Below, in pieces: positions 7,712 through 16,463 of a stretch of 64,000 nt of DNA (within the stretch, counting starts at the first letter, position 1; each line of letters opens with the position of its first letter). The translations under genes were made by a program, and so were the position numbers. Origin of the DNA: Oscillospiraceae bacterium. Lineage in GTDB: Bacteria > Bacillota > Clostridia > Oscillospirales > Oscillospiraceae. Location: the NCBI GenBank assembly GCA_022846095.1, contig AP025583.1, positions 2,294,001 to 2,358,000 of the forward strand, in the 5' to 3' direction. A model generated the notes under the pieces. The model worked only from the letters and a program-made list of their open reading frames with translations, had not been told where the DNA came from and ran no database searches.

Positions 7712-9205
7712 TCAGCCTTCCCGCTGCATACGGCCGTAGAGTGCGGTCTCGTGCCGCAGCTTCGCGGCCAGCTCGTGGGTGAACACCCCGGGCAGGGCCC
7801 GCCAGCGCCAGTTATTGCCCACGGTGGAGGGGGTGTTCATCCGGGCCCTCCCCCCCAGGCCCAGCACGTCCTGGGCCGTGACCACCGCCAGCTCCCCCAC
7901 GCTGGCCCACACCGCGCGCATCATGCCCCAGTGCCAGCCCTCCTCGCGGCTGAGCCGCAGGTACTCCCTGGCGTAGGCCGCGTCGGCGGGCCGGGCGTGC
8001 TCCATCCAGCCCAGCACCGTGTCGTTGTCGTGGGTGCCGGTATACACCACGCAGTGGGCGGGGTAGTTGTGGGGCAGGTAGTCCGCGCCGCTGCCGTCCC
8101 GGCTGTCGAAGGCGAACTGGAGCACCTTCATGCCGGGGAAGCCGCTCTCCTCTAACAGCGCCCGCACCGAGTCGGTCATATAGCCCAGATCCTCGGCGAT
8201 GATGCGCTGCTTGCCCGCCTCCCGCTCCAGGGCCCGGAAGAGGGCGATGCCCGGCCCCCGCCGCCACTGCCCGCCCCGGGCGTTGGCCGCGCCGTAGGGG
8301 ATGGCGTAGTAGGAGTCGAAGCCCCGGAAGTGGTCGATGCGCAGCACGTCGTAGATGGCGCACTGGTAGCGGATGCGGTCGATCCACCAGCGGTAGCCGT
8401 CTTTCTCCATGGCCTCCCAGTCGAAGAGGGGGTTGCCCCAGAGCTGGCCGTCGGCGGTGAAGCCGTCGGGCGGCACCCCGGCCACCTCGATGGGGGTGCC
8501 GTCCCCGTCCACCTGGAAGAGCTCCCGCCGGGCCCACACGTCCACCCCGTCCTCCGAGACGTAGATGGGCAGATCCCCGATGATGGAGATCCCCTTCCCG
8601 TTGGCGTACCCCTTCAGGGCCCGCCACTGGCGGAAAAAGAGGTACTGCACCGCGCGCCAGAAGTCCAGATCCGCGCCCAGCGCCCGCCGGGCCCGCTCCA
8701 GGACCTCCGGCTCCCGGTTGCGAAGGGTTGGCTCCCACGCCCGCCAGGGCGCGCCGCCGTGGGCCTGCTTGAGCGCCATGAACAGGGCGTAGTCCTCCAG
8801 CCAGAAGGCGTTCTCCCGGCAGAAGGCCGCGTAGTCCTCCGTGGGGCTGTCCGCCAGGCGGCGGCAGGCCAGCCGCAGCACGGGGTAGCGCAGCTCGTAG
8901 AGCCGCCCGTAGTCCACGGCGGCGGGGTCGTCCCCCCAGCTCCGGCCCATGTACTCCTCCGGCCACAGCAGTCCGTCGTTGGCCAGGTCGTCCAGGTCGA
9001 TAAAGTAGGGGTTGCCCGCGTGGGTGGAGTAGGACTGGTAAGGGGAGTCCCCGAAGCCGGTGGGGCATATGGGCAGAATCTGCCAGTAGCTCTGCCCCGC
9101 CGAGGCCAGGAAGTCCACAAAGGCCCGGGCCTGGGCCCCCATGCTCCCGATCCCGTAGGGCGAGGGCAGGGAGGAAATATGCATCAGGATTCCGCTGCTT
9201 CTCAC
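7712..9205 (-). CDS. malQ: 4-alpha-glucanotransferase (amylomaltase, GH77)
   Basis: The 497-residue protein starts with SSGILMHISSLPSPYGIGSM, the standard MalQ N-terminus. It carries the GH77 blocks LRIDHFRGFDSYYAIPYG, IIAEDLGYMTDSVRALLEE and YTGTHDNDTVLGW, which include the catalytic Asp, Glu and Asp. It disproportionates maltodextrins in the cytosol, releasing glucose. The GTG start at 9205 overlaps the stop of the LacI gene (GTGA), so it is the last gene of the sugar uptake operon. Length is normal for the short bacterial form. Confidence 0.95.
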   Translation of the reverse strand: MRSSGILMHISSLPSPYGIGSMGAQARAFVDFLASAGQSYWQILPICPTGFGDSPYQSYSTHAGNPYFIDLDDLANDGLLWPEEYMGRSWGDDPAAVDYGRLYELRYPVLRLACRRLADSPTEDYAAFCRENAFWLEDYALFMALKQAHGGAPWRAWEPTLRNREPEVLERARRALGADLDFWRAVQYLFFRQWRALKGYANGKGISIIGDLPIYVSEDGVDVWARRELFQVDGDGTPIEVAGVPPDGFTADGQLWGNPLFDWEAMEKDGYRWWIDRIRYQCAIYDVLRIDHFRGFDSYYAIPYGAANARGGQWRRGPGIALFRALEREAGKQRIIAEDLGYMTDSVRALLEESGFPGMKVLQFAFDSRDGSGADYLPHNYPAHCVVYTGTHDNDTVLGWMEHARPADAAYAREYLRLSREEGWHWGMMRAVWASVGELAVVTAQDVLGLGGRARMNTPSTVGNNWRWRALPGVFTHELAAKLRHETALYGRMQREG

Positions 9206-10233
9206 GTCGCATCCGCCCTTCCGTGCTGCTTGGGTTCGTCCACGCTCTCCCCGGCCACCAGGCGGAAGGGGGCCAGCTCGTGGACGGCCTGCCCGCCCTG
9301 CTCCAGCTGCCGGAGCAGGATCTCCACCCCCCGCAGGGCCAGCCGCTCCGCGTCCTGCCGGACGGTGGACAGCCGGGGCACGCAGAAGCGGCCCAGCTCG
9401 ATGCCGTCGTAGCCCATGAGGGAGATGTCCCCGGGCACCCGCATGCCCTTGTCCACCAGAGCCCGCAGGGCCCCGACGGCCATCACGTCCGACATGGCGA
9501 ACAGGGCGGTGAGCTCCGGGGAGCGGTCCAGCAGGCGCTGGGTGGCCTCGTAGGCCATTGGCATGGAGAAGCGGGCGCTCTCGTACTGCCGGGCGCGGTC
9601 AAAGGGCACGCCCCGGCGGCGGAAGGCGTCCTCGCAGCCGGTGAGGCGGCGGTAGCTGATCTGGGAGCAGGCCAGGTTGCCGCCCAGGATGCCGATGCTG
9701 CGGTGCCCCCGCTCCATGAGGTACTCCACCGCGCAGGCGGCGGCGGAGGCGTCGTCGGTGGTGACGCTGGACAGGTTGGGGAACTCCAGGGCGGCGGCGG
9801 TGTTGGTCACCAGCACGCAGGGCAGGCCCACCTGCCCGAACCCGGCGCGGAAATTGTCCAGATCGCCCCCCAGGAAGAGGATGCCCAGGGGCTTGCGCTC
9901 CCGGCAGATCTGCCGGGCCTGCTCCACCTCGTCGGCGTCCTCGTCCTGGTAGTAGACCGCGGCGGCGTACCCGCCGTCCTCGATCCGGGTCTGGACCTGC
10001 TCCACCATGCCCGCGAAGAGCATGTTGCGGGTGCCCTTGACCACCACGGCCACGCCGCTGCTGGAGGCCTGCTTGAGGTGCTTGGCGTTGTTGTTGGGCG
10101 AGAAATGCCGGGCCTCCACCACCGCCATGATCTTCGCGCGGGCGATGGGGCTCACGTCCGGGTGGCCGTTGAGGGCGCGGGAGACCGTGCTCACCGCGTA
10201 CCCCGACTCCCGGGCGATGTCCTTGATGGTCAT
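9202..10233 (-). CDS. LacI family transcriptional regulator
   Basis: The 343-residue regulator has the LacI headpiece (MTIKDIARESGYAVSTVSRA, then LNGHPDVS). A periplasmic-binding-protein-like sensor follows (TNTAAALEFPNLSSVTTDD, FAMSDVMAVGALRAL, GDISLMGYDGIELG). The ATG at 10233 follows AGGAGG; the longer frame reaches into the permease gene and is rejected. It sits inside the transporter operon between permease and malQ, and the 34-bp palindrome before the operon (13445-13478) has the central CG-type sequence of LacI operators, so it is the likely cognate repressor. The effector is probably a maltodextrin (inference). Confidence 0.93.
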   Translation of the reverse strand: MTIKDIARESGYAVSTVSRALNGHPDVSPIARAKIMAVVEARHFSPNNNAKHLKQASSSGVAVVVKGTRNMLFAGMVEQVQTRIEDGGYAAAVYYQDEDADEVEQARQICRERKPLGILFLGGDLDNFRAGFGQVGLPCVLVTNTAAALEFPNLSSVTTDDASAAACAVEYLMERGHRSIGILGGNLACSQISYRRLTGCEDAFRRRGVPFDRARQYESARFSMPMAYEATQRLLDRSPELTALFAMSDVMAVGALRALVDKGMRVPGDISLMGYDGIELGRFCVPRLSTVRQDAERLALRGVEILLRQLEQGGQAVHELAPFRLVAGESVDEPKQHGRADAT

Positions 10234-10250
10234 GGGTTTTCCTCCTTTGG

Positions 10251-11090
10251 TTATCCCTTGACCGCGCCGGCGGCCACGCCCTTGATGATGTGCTTCTGGC
10301 AGCACAGGTAGAACACGATGATGGGCACGATGGCCAGCACCAGCATGGCCATCATGGCGCCCCAGTCGATGGAGCCGTACCCGCCCTTGAGGTACTGGAT
10401 GGCGATGGGGATGGTCTTGTACTTCTTGATGTCCAGCACCAGGTAGGGCAGCAGGTAGTCGTTCCAGATCCACATGGTCTCCAGGATGCCCACGGAGACC
10501 AGGGTGGGCTTGAGCATGGGCAGCACCACGCGGAAGAAGGTCTGCAAGGGGTTGCACCCGTCGATCATGGATGCCTCCTCCACCTCCACGGGCACCGAGC
10601 GCATGAAGCCGCAGAACATGAACACCGCAAGCCCCGCGCCGAAGCCCAAATACACCAGCACGATGCCCACCGGGTTGCCCAGGTGGAGCATGTCCGCCGT
10701 CTTGGACAGGGTGAACATGACCATCTGGAAGGGCACCACCATGGAGCAGATGCACAGCATGTAGATGGTCTTGGTTACCCGGTTCTTCACCCGGCTGATG
10801 TACCACGCGCACATGGAGGTGCAGATGAGGATCACCACCACCGAGGCCACGGTGATGAACAGGCTGTACCCGAAGGCCTTGAGAAAGTCGATCTTCTCGA
10901 TGCCCGTGACGTAGTTGTCCAGGCCCACGAAGTTCTTGGCCGTGGGCAGGGCGAAGGGGTAGCGGTTGATATAGGCCTTCTTCTTAAAGGAGTTGATAAG
11001 CACGATCAGGATGGGGCACACGTAGGCCACCGACAGCAGCGTGAACACCACGGTAAGCACGGCGTTGCCCCTCTTTTTCTTTGCCTGCAT
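10251..11090 (-). CDS. Sugar ABC transporter permease, MalG type
   Basis: The 279-residue protein has six predicted membrane segments, starting TVVFTLLSVAYVCPILIVLI. It has the EAA loop for ATPase contact (EVEEASMIDGCNPLQTFFRV). It matches the CUT1 family inner permease MalG. Its ATG overlaps the stop of the partner permease gene (TAATG at 11088-11092), and the LacI gene follows after 17 bp. No ATPase gene is in the operon, so a shared MsmX-type ATPase encoded elsewhere must power it, as is common in Firmicutes. Confidence 0.93.
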   Translation of the reverse strand: MQAKKKRGNAVLTVVFTLLSVAYVCPILIVLINSFKKKAYINRYPFALPTAKNFVGLDNYVTGIEKIDFLKAFGYSLFITVASVVVILICTSMCAWYISRVKNRVTKTIYMLCICSMVVPFQMVMFTLSKTADMLHLGNPVGIVLVYLGFGAGLAVFMFCGFMRSVPVEVEEASMIDGCNPLQTFFRVVLPMLKPTLVSVGILETMWIWNDYLLPYLVLDIKKYKTIPIAIQYLKGGYGSIDWGAMMAMLVLAIVPIIVFYLCCQKHIIKGVAAGAVKG

Positions 11091-11932
11091 TACTGCTGCA
11101 CCTCCTTGCTCCGGGTGGCCCGGATCTGGAACAGGGCCAGCAGGGCCACCAGCACGGTGAATACCACGGCCTTGGCCTGGCCCACGCCCTCCCAGCCCAC
11201 GCGGCCGTAGAAGGTGTTGTAGATGTTCAGGGCCAGCATCTCGGTCAGATTGGAGGGCTGCCCGGCGGTGAGGGCCAGGTTCTGGTCGAAGAGCTTGAAG
11301 GAGTTGGTCAGGGTCAGGAAGGTGCAGATGGTGATGGAGGGCATACTCATGGGGATGGTAATCCGGAACAGGAGCTGGCGGGAGTTGGCCCCGTCGATGC
11401 GGGCAGCCTCGTACAGGTCCCCGGGGATGGACTGGAGCCCCGCGATGTAGATGATCATCATGTAGCCCACCTGCTGCCAGCACATGAGGATGACCAGGCC
11501 CCAGAAGCCGTAGGAGGCGGAGAAGGTGAGGGTTCTGTCGAAGTAGCCCAGGATGCCGTTGAAAATGAGCTGCCAGATGTAGCCCAGCACGATGCCGCCG
11601 ATGAGGTTGGGCATGAAGAACACCGTGCGGAAGGTGTTGGTGCCCCGGAAGCCCTTGGTGAGCAGCAGGGCCACGGCGAAGGCCAGCACGTTGATGACCA
11701 CCACCGAAACCACGGTGAAGAGCGCCGTGAACCAGAGGGAGTGGACGAAGGTGGCGTCCCCCCAGATGCGGACGTAGTTGCCCAGGCCCACGAATTTGGC
11801 GTCGGTCACGGTGGTGAAGTTGCAGAAGGAGAGCCAGATGCCCAGGACAAAGGGGATGATGAAGCCGATCAGGAATGCCAGCAGGGTTGGCAGGGCGAAG
11901 ATGGGAAAATACTTTTTAATCGCTCTCTCCAC
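11090..11932 (-). CDS. Sugar ABC transporter permease, MalF type
   Basis: The 280-residue protein has about six membrane segments (first FPIFALPTLLAFLIGFIIPF) and the EAA loop LYEAARIDGANSRQLLFRIT. It is the short Firmicute form of the CUT1 permease MalF. I use the GTG at 11932, preceded by AAGGAGG; no better ATG is available at the family start. It is read after an attenuator-like hairpin that separates it from the binding-protein gene. Confidence 0.92.
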   Translation of the reverse strand: MERAIKKYFPIFALPTLLAFLIGFIIPFVLGIWLSFCNFTTVTDAKFVGLGNYVRIWGDATFVHSLWFTALFTVVSVVVINVLAFAVALLLTKGFRGTNTFRTVFFMPNLIGGIVLGYIWQLIFNGILGYFDRTLTFSASYGFWGLVILMCWQQVGYMMIIYIAGLQSIPGDLYEAARIDGANSRQLLFRITIPMSMPSITICTFLTLTNSFKLFDQNLALTAGQPSNLTEMLALNIYNTFYGRVGWEGVGQAKAVVFTVLVALLALFQIRATRSKEVQQ

Positions 11933-11964
11933 GCTCAGGCCGCCTCCTTATGTACTAAGATTGG

Positions 11965-11995
11965 AAGAGGGCGGGCAGTTGCTGCCCGCCCTCTT
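11965..11995 (-). terminator. Intercistronic hairpin after the binding-protein gene
   Basis: A perfect 14-bp stem (AAGAGGGCGGGCAG with its complement) with a 3-base loop lies between the binding-protein and permease genes. The - strand sequence after it is only weakly U-rich. It most likely causes partial termination or protects the upstream mRNA, giving more binding protein than permease. Confidence 0.65.
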
Positions 11996-12009
11996 TAGCC
12001 GTATTGAAC

Positions 12010-13404
12010 TTAACCGTTGGCGGCGGCGTACTCGGCGGCCCAGCCGTCCACGAAGGCGGTCTGCACGGCGGCCCAGTCGCCGGTGCCCTGGGCGTACTCC
12101 AGCAGGGCGGAGCCCACGCCGTTCTTCCACTCCTCGCTGGGCATGGTGGTGAAGCACCAGTCCACGGTCTTGTGGCCCGCGGCCACGTCGTCATTGGCGG
12201 CCACGATCAGGGGGTTGGCGGGGGTGTAGGCGGCCTCGGTGAAGCCCTGGAAGGGGCACACAAAGCCCATCTCGTTGGCCAGGGCGTCGCGGCCCGCGTC
12301 GCTGGTGACGACCCAGTTCAGGAAGTCCAGGGTGGCCTGGATGTCGGCGGGGTCGGCGTTCTTGTTGACGCACCAGTAGTTCTCGGAGCCGGTGCACAGG
12401 CCCTGGTTCTCCTCGCCGTCCACGCCGATGTAGATGGGCATCATTCCGATGTCCTCGTCGGCCAGGGAGCCGTCCTTCTGGATGTCGGTGTAGGCCCAGG
12501 TGCCGTTCTGATAGAACACGGCCTCGCCCATCACGAACTCGGACAGGGCGTCATCGCCGGTCTTGCTGGACAGCACGCCGGGGGCGCAGGTGGCGTTGTT
12601 GATGTACAGGTCCCAGATGGCCTTGTAGTTGTCCAGATAGGTGCCCTTGATGGCGTCGGTGGAGCCGATGCCGTCGGCCTGGTACTCATAGTAGATGGGC
12701 AGGTTGGCCAGGTGGGTCTTGAAGCGCCAGTCGGAGGAGGAGTCCATGCCGGCGGAGGTGAACGCGCCCAGCACGCCCAGATCGTCCGCGTTGGCCTGGA
12801 TGCTCTCGGCCACGGCCTTGAGCTTGTCGAAGCTGTTGATCTCGCCGATGTCCTTGACCACGGCGTAATCCTTGGTGACGTAGTCGTTGAGGATGGCCTT
12901 GTTGTAGATGATGCCGTAGGTCTCGATGACGTAGGCGATGCCGGCCACCTCGCCGCCGTTCTTCAGGGCGAACTGGTCGCCGGTGAGCTGCTTGTAGACC
13001 TCGGAGCCGGACAGGTCGTAGCAGTAGTCCTTCCAGGAGGCCAGGCCCACGGGGCCGTTGACCTGGAACAGGGTGGGGGCCTCGCTCTTGGCCATCTCGG
13101 ACTTCAGGGTGGACTCGTAGGTGCCGGAGGCGGCGGTGGTCACCGTCACGGGCACGCCGGTCTCGGCAGTGTACTTGGCGGCCAGGGCCACCCACTGGTC
13201 GGCCTGCTCGGGCTTGAAGTTCAGGTAGTAGACGGAGCCGTCGGCGCCCGCGGGGGCGGGGGCCTGGCTCTCAGGGGCGGGCGCTGCGCTCTGGGGCGCC
13301 GGAGTCGCGGGGGCGGGGGTGGTGGCGGTCCCGTTGGAGCAGCCGGAGAGCAGTCCCACGGCCATCGCCGCGGAGAGGCCCAGTGCCAACCATCTGTTTT
13401 TCAT
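12010..13404 (-). CDS. Extracellular sugar-binding lipoprotein of an ABC transporter
   Basis: The 464-residue protein has a lipoprotein signal (lipobox LSGC, Cys22), an Ala/Pro-rich tether of about 35 residues, and a family 1 solute-binding fold (YYLNFKPEQADQWVALAAKY near the start, FYQNGTWAYTDI and ENYWCVNKNADPADIQATLD later). It collects an oligosaccharide outside the membrane and hands it to the two permeases encoded downstream. The clustering with malQ suggests maltodextrin or another alpha-glucoside. AGGATTG-type Shine-Dalgarno spacing supports the ATG at 13404. Confidence 0.93.
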   Translation of the reverse strand: MKNRWLALGLSAAMAVGLLSGCSNGTATTPAPATPAPQSAAPAPESQAPAPAGADGSVYYLNFKPEQADQWVALAAKYTAETGVPVTVTTAASGTYESTLKSEMAKSEAPTLFQVNGPVGLASWKDYCYDLSGSEVYKQLTGDQFALKNGGEVAGIAYVIETYGIIYNKAILNDYVTKDYAVVKDIGEINSFDKLKAVAESIQANADDLGVLGAFTSAGMDSSSDWRFKTHLANLPIYYEYQADGIGSTDAIKGTYLDNYKAIWDLYINNATCAPGVLSSKTGDDALSEFVMGEAVFYQNGTWAYTDIQKDGSLADEDIGMMPIYIGVDGEENQGLCTGSENYWCVNKNADPADIQATLDFLNWVVTSDAGRDALANEMGFVCPFQGFTEAAYTPANPLIVAANDDVAAGHKTVDWCFTTMPSEEWKNGVGSALLEYAQGTGDWAAVQTAFVDGWAAEYAAANG

Positions 13405-13444
13405 TCTGTGTCAATCCTCCATTCCAATGTGTGCCGGTTTCTTC

Positions 13445-13478
13445 GCGCTGGAAACGTTACTGGTAACGTTTCCAGCGC
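13445..13478 (-). promoter_or_regulatory. 34-bp palindromic LacI operator
   Basis: Two 16-base arms (core GGAAACGTTAC / GTAACGTTTCC) flank a central TG. The site lies just downstream of the -10 of the sugar operon promoter. It can be read as two overlapping LacI half-operators centred on AACGTT. A catabolite (cre) site is an alternative reading, but both cre-like halves have mismatches at the W positions. Confidence 0.8.
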
Positions 13479-13490
13479 TTCCATGTGCTT

Positions 13491-13519
13491 ATCATACGCG
13501 CCCTTGTCAGAAAATGCAA
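13491..13519 (-). promoter_or_regulatory. Promoter of the sugar uptake operon
   Basis: On the - strand TTGCAT (13519-13514) and TATGAT (13496-13491) are separated by 17 bp. Transcription would start near 13484, directly in front of the operator. Confidence 0.75.
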
Positions 13520-13616
13520 GCGCATTTTTGCGTTCTGCCCAAATTCAGCACAATTGCAAATTTCGATTGGTGTAAACTGTACAGTATGTACATTTTCCGA
13601 GGTTTTCTGTGCACCC

Positions 13617-13645
13617 TTGCAAGTTTCCCACCCATCAGGTACAAT
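13617..13645 (+). promoter_or_regulatory. Promoter of the DUF624 gene
   Basis: TTGCAA (13617-13622) and TACAAT (13640-13645) are 17 bp apart. The site is divergent from the sugar operon, so the LacI operator about 140 bp away may not act on it. Confidence 0.65.
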
Positions 13646-13675
13646 ATGGAGCATCAAATGAAAGGGGGCCACGCC

Positions 13676-14314
13676 ATGTCCCTCCCCCATACCCGCCCGG
13701 GCGGGCCGATGGACTTCTTCGACACCCTGTTCCAGGAGATCGGCGGCCTGGTGCTGGTCAACCTGCTCTTCCTCCTCACCTGCCTGCCGGTCTTTACCCT
13801 GGGCCCCGCCCTGTCCTCCCTGGCCCGGGTCACCGACGATCTCGCCCGGGGCCGCGCCTGCTCCCCCTGCCGGGCCTATTGGTGCTGGTTCCGGCTCCAC
13901 ACGGGGCGCAAGCTGCTCTGGGGCCTGGCCGCCGCTGCCGCGCCGGGGGTGTTGGGCTTCTCCCTGTGGTTCTACGCCGGGCGCATGTCCGCCGCCCCCC
14001 TCCTGCTGCCTCTGGCTGCGCTCTCCCTCATGGGGCTGCTGGCCGCGCTGGGCGTGCTGGTCCACCTGCTGCCCGCCCTGGCCGAGGCGGAGGACTCCCC
14101 CGCCGCCCTGCTGCGCGGCGCGGCGGGGCAGGCGGTCACCCGCCTGCCCCGCACTCTGATGGCTCTGGTCCTGGCGGCGGCGCTGCTGGCCGCGCAGGTG
14201 CTGGTGCTCCCCTACTCCCTGCCCCTGGTGCTGGCCCTGGGGGCCTCCCTGCCCGCCTTCGCCGCCAACTTCGTGCGCCTGGAGCACGAGGAGGTCCCCG
14301 GCGATTCGCAGTGA
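13676..14314 (+). CDS. DUF624 (YesL-like) membrane protein
   Basis: The 212-residue protein begins MDFFDTLFQEIGGLVLVNLL after a short Pro-rich start and has about five membrane segments, including FLLTCLPVFTLGPALSSLAR, the signature of the DUF624/YesL family. Such proteins are often encoded next to CUT1 sugar transporters; here the sugar operon is divergent. Molecular function is not known. AAAGGGGG at 13661-13668 supports the ATG at 13676. Confidence 0.8.
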   Translation: MSLPHTRPGGPMDFFDTLFQEIGGLVLVNLLFLLTCLPVFTLGPALSSLARVTDDLARGRACSPCRAYWCWFRLHTGRKLLWGLAAAAAPGVLGFSLWFYAGRMSAAPLLLPLAALSLMGLLAALGVLVHLLPALAEAEDSPAALLRGAAGQAVTRLPRTLMALVLAAALLAAQVLVLPYSLPLVLALGASLPAFAANFVRLEHEEVPGDSQ

Positions 14315-14328
14315 GGCCCGCCCCGGTT

Positions 14329-15123
14329 CTACCCCAGGGCCACGTCCAGGATCATCATCACCAAAAAGCCGCCCATGACCCCCAGGGTGCCCACGTTGGA
14401 GTGCTCCCCCAGATGGGCCTCGGGGATGAGCTCCTCCACCACCACGTAAATCATGGCCCCGGCGGCGAAGGAGAGCAGCCACGGCATAAAGGGGCCGATG
14501 AAGCCCGAGAGCAGCACGGTGAGGATGCCGAAGATGGGCTCCACGATGCCCGAGAGGCTGCCGCAGAGGAAGGCCTTGCCCCGGCTCATGCCCTCCTGCC
14601 GCAGGGGCAGGGAGATGGCCGCCCCCTCGGGGAAGTTCTGGATGCCGATGCCCACGGCCAGCGCCATGGCGGCGGTGTAGAGGGCGGGATCCCCCCCGTG
14701 CTGGGCCGCCAGCGCAAAGGACAGGCCCACCGCCATGCCCTCGGGGATATTGTGCAGCGTGACGGCAAAGACCAGCAGCGTGGTGCGCTTGAGCTTGCTC
14801 TTCACCCCCTCGGGCTGGCGGGCGTCCGGGTGCAGGTGGGGCAGGATGCCGTCCAGCAGCATCAGGAAGGCCACGCCCAGCGCAAAGCCCCCGGCCGCGG
14901 GGATCCAGCCGATCCCGCCCGCCGCCTCGGCCTCTTCAATGGCGGGGATCAGCAGCGACCAGACCGACGCGGCGATCATCACCCCCGCGGCAAAGCCCAG
15001 AAAGATCCGCTGCGCCCCGGTGCCGGCCTTCTTCCGGAACAAAAATACCACGGCGGCGCCCAGCGTGGTCATCAGGAACGTAAAGCCCGTTCCGCCCGCC
15101 GCCCATTTTAACGCTTCCAACAT
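14329..15123 (-). CDS. ZIP family metal transporter
   Basis: The 264-residue membrane protein has eight or so hydrophobic segments and the ZIP metal-site motifs in TM4 (VTLHNIPEGMAVGLSFAL) and TM5 (IGIQNFPEGAAISLPL). These hold the His, Asn, Pro and Glu of the binuclear centre. A His-rich loop (DGILPHLHPDAR) lies between TM3 and TM4. ZIP/ZupT proteins take up Zn, Fe or Mn. Its promoter carries the same dyad as the iron locus at 38-41 kb, so iron or manganese control by the DtxR-family protein is likely (inference). AAAGGAG supports the ATG at 15123. Confidence 0.9.
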   Translation of the reverse strand: MLEALKWAAGGTGFTFLMTTLGAAVVFLFRKKAGTGAQRIFLGFAAGVMIAASVWSLLIPAIEEAEAAGGIGWIPAAGGFALGVAFLMLLDGILPHLHPDARQPEGVKSKLKRTTLLVFAVTLHNIPEGMAVGLSFALAAQHGGDPALYTAAMALAVGIGIQNFPEGAAISLPLRQEGMSRGKAFLCGSLSGIVEPIFGILTVLLSGFIGPFMPWLLSFAAGAMIYVVVEELIPEAHLGEHSNVGTLGVMGGFLVMMILDVALG

Positions 15124-15143
15124 AAAATCCACTCCTTTCATTT

Positions 15144-15195
15144 GTTAGTCTATACTAACTAGTTTGAGCCTACCACATCCGCGCCCCGCTGTCAA
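15144..15195 (-). promoter_or_regulatory. ZIP gene promoter with DtxR-type operator
   Basis: On the - strand TTGACA (15195-15190) is 17 bp from TAGGCT (15172-15167). Just downstream is the dyad GTTAGTCTATACTAAC (15144-15159), whose core TTAGT-N4-ACTAA is identical in layout to sites before feoB and the DUF3793/flavodoxin genes. Confidence 0.7.
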
Positions 15196-15268
15196 CCCTC
15201 CGCCGGCAATATTCCTATTATCCTGTCAAAATACCGGGATTTTTATACTCCGCCGCCCCGCCGCGGGC

Positions 15269-15297
15269 TTGCCGCGTTCGCGGGCGTGTGCTAAACT
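15269..15297 (+). promoter_or_regulatory. Promoter of the alcohol dehydrogenase gene
   Basis: TTGCCG (15269-15274) and TAAACT (15292-15297) are 17 bp apart, 20 bp before the ribosome binding site. Confidence 0.5.
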
Positions 15298-15317
15298 GTG
15301 GAGAAGGAGGGATTGCG

Positions 15318-16364
15318 ATGCAAACCATGAAAGCCCTGGTGTGGAAGGGCGTGGGCGAGCTCTCGCTGGAGAAGCGCCCCCGCCCGGTCCCGCTGGACCC
15401 GCGGGACGCCGTGGTGCGGGTCACCCGCTCCACCATCTGCACCAGCGATCTGCATATTCTGGCCGGGGCGGTGCCCCGGGCCGTGCCCGGCGTGGTGCTG
15501 GGGCACGAGTTCGTGGGCGAGGTCGTCCAGACCGGCCCCGCCCTGGCCGCGCTCCGGCCCGGGGACCGGGTGGCCGCCTGCTGCGAGACCTTCTGCGGCA
15601 CGTGCTGGTTCTGCCGCCGGGGTTATGTAAACAACTGCGTTAACGGCGGCTGGGATCTGGGCTGCCGCATCGACGGCTGCCAGGCCGAATACGTGCGCGT
15701 CCCCTACGCCGACACCGGCCTGACCCCCATCCCGGACAGCCTGTCCGACGAGGACGCCCTCTTCCTGGGGGACATCCTCTCCAGCGGCTATTTCGGGGCC
15801 GGGCTGTGCGAGATCCGGCCTGGGGACACGGTGGCCGTGCTGGGCCTGGGGCCGGTGGGCCTGTGCGCCGCCCAGTGCGCCCGGCTGCTGGGCGCGGGGC
15901 GCGTGGTGGGTGTGGAGCCCGACCCCCTGCGCCGGGCCTTGGCAACCTCCCGCGGCCTCACCGACACGGCCCTGGATCCCGCCGACCCGGATCTGGAGGA
16001 GGTTTTGCGCGCCCTCACCGGGGGCCGGGGGGCCGACGGGGTCATCGAGTGCGCCGGCGGGCGGGACACCTTCCAGACCGCCTGGAGGCTGGCCCGGCCC
16101 AACGCGGTGGTCGCCCTGGTGGCCATGTACGAGGCCCCCCAGACCCTCCCCCTGCCCGAGATGTACGGCAAGAACCTGATCTTCAAGACCGGCGGCGTGG
16201 ACGCCTGCCACTGCGGGGAACTGATGGGGCTGCTCGCCGCGGGCAAGCTGGACACCGGCTTCCTGATCACCCACCGGGGCACGCTGGATCAGATTCTGGA
16301 GGGCTACCGGGTGTTCGGCGGCCGGCTGGACGGCTGCCTGAAGTGGGTGGTCACGCCGCCGTGA
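15318..16364 (+). CDS. Zinc-dependent alcohol dehydrogenase
   Basis: The 348-residue medium-chain dehydrogenase has catalytic zinc ligands Cys41 (STICTSD) and His63-Glu64 (LGHEFVGE). The structural zinc cysteines are 93, 96, 99 and 107 (C-x2-C-x2-C-x7-C), and the Rossmann motif is VAVLGLGPVGLCAAQ. It should oxidise a secondary alcohol or reduce a ketone with NAD(P)H; it resembles the isopropanol/threonine dehydrogenase branch. The ATG at 15318 follows AAGGAGG. It is monocistronic, and nothing nearby indicates the substrate. Confidence 0.9.
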   Translation: MQTMKALVWKGVGELSLEKRPRPVPLDPRDAVVRVTRSTICTSDLHILAGAVPRAVPGVVLGHEFVGEVVQTGPALAALRPGDRVAACCETFCGTCWFCRRGYVNNCVNGGWDLGCRIDGCQAEYVRVPYADTGLTPIPDSLSDEDALFLGDILSSGYFGAGLCEIRPGDTVAVLGLGPVGLCAAQCARLLGAGRVVGVEPDPLRRALATSRGLTDTALDPADPDLEEVLRALTGGRGADGVIECAGGRDTFQTAWRLARPNAVVALVAMYEAPQTLPLPEMYGKNLIFKTGGVDACHCGELMGLLAAGKLDTGFLITHRGTLDQILEGYRVFGGRLDGCLKWVVTPP

Positions 16365-16398
16365 TCCGTCAGGAATGTGTAGGATGCGCCAAATTTGC

Positions 16399-16427
16399 TT
16401 TACACCGGGCGGGCGCTCAGATATAAT
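16399..16427 (+). promoter_or_regulatory. Promoter of the PAS/GGDEF/GAF gene
   Basis: TTTACA (16399-16404) and a perfect TATAAT (16422-16427) are separated by 17 bp. Confidence 0.75.
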
Positions 16428-16463
16428 GGGAGTATGTTTGGGACGTAAGTAGGAGTTGTTAGC

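Noticed and set aside
13445-13478. Catabolite-repression (cre) site
   Set aside because: Each half differs from the cre consensus at the A/T positions, and the long perfect symmetry plus a LacI gene in the operon fit a dedicated operator better.
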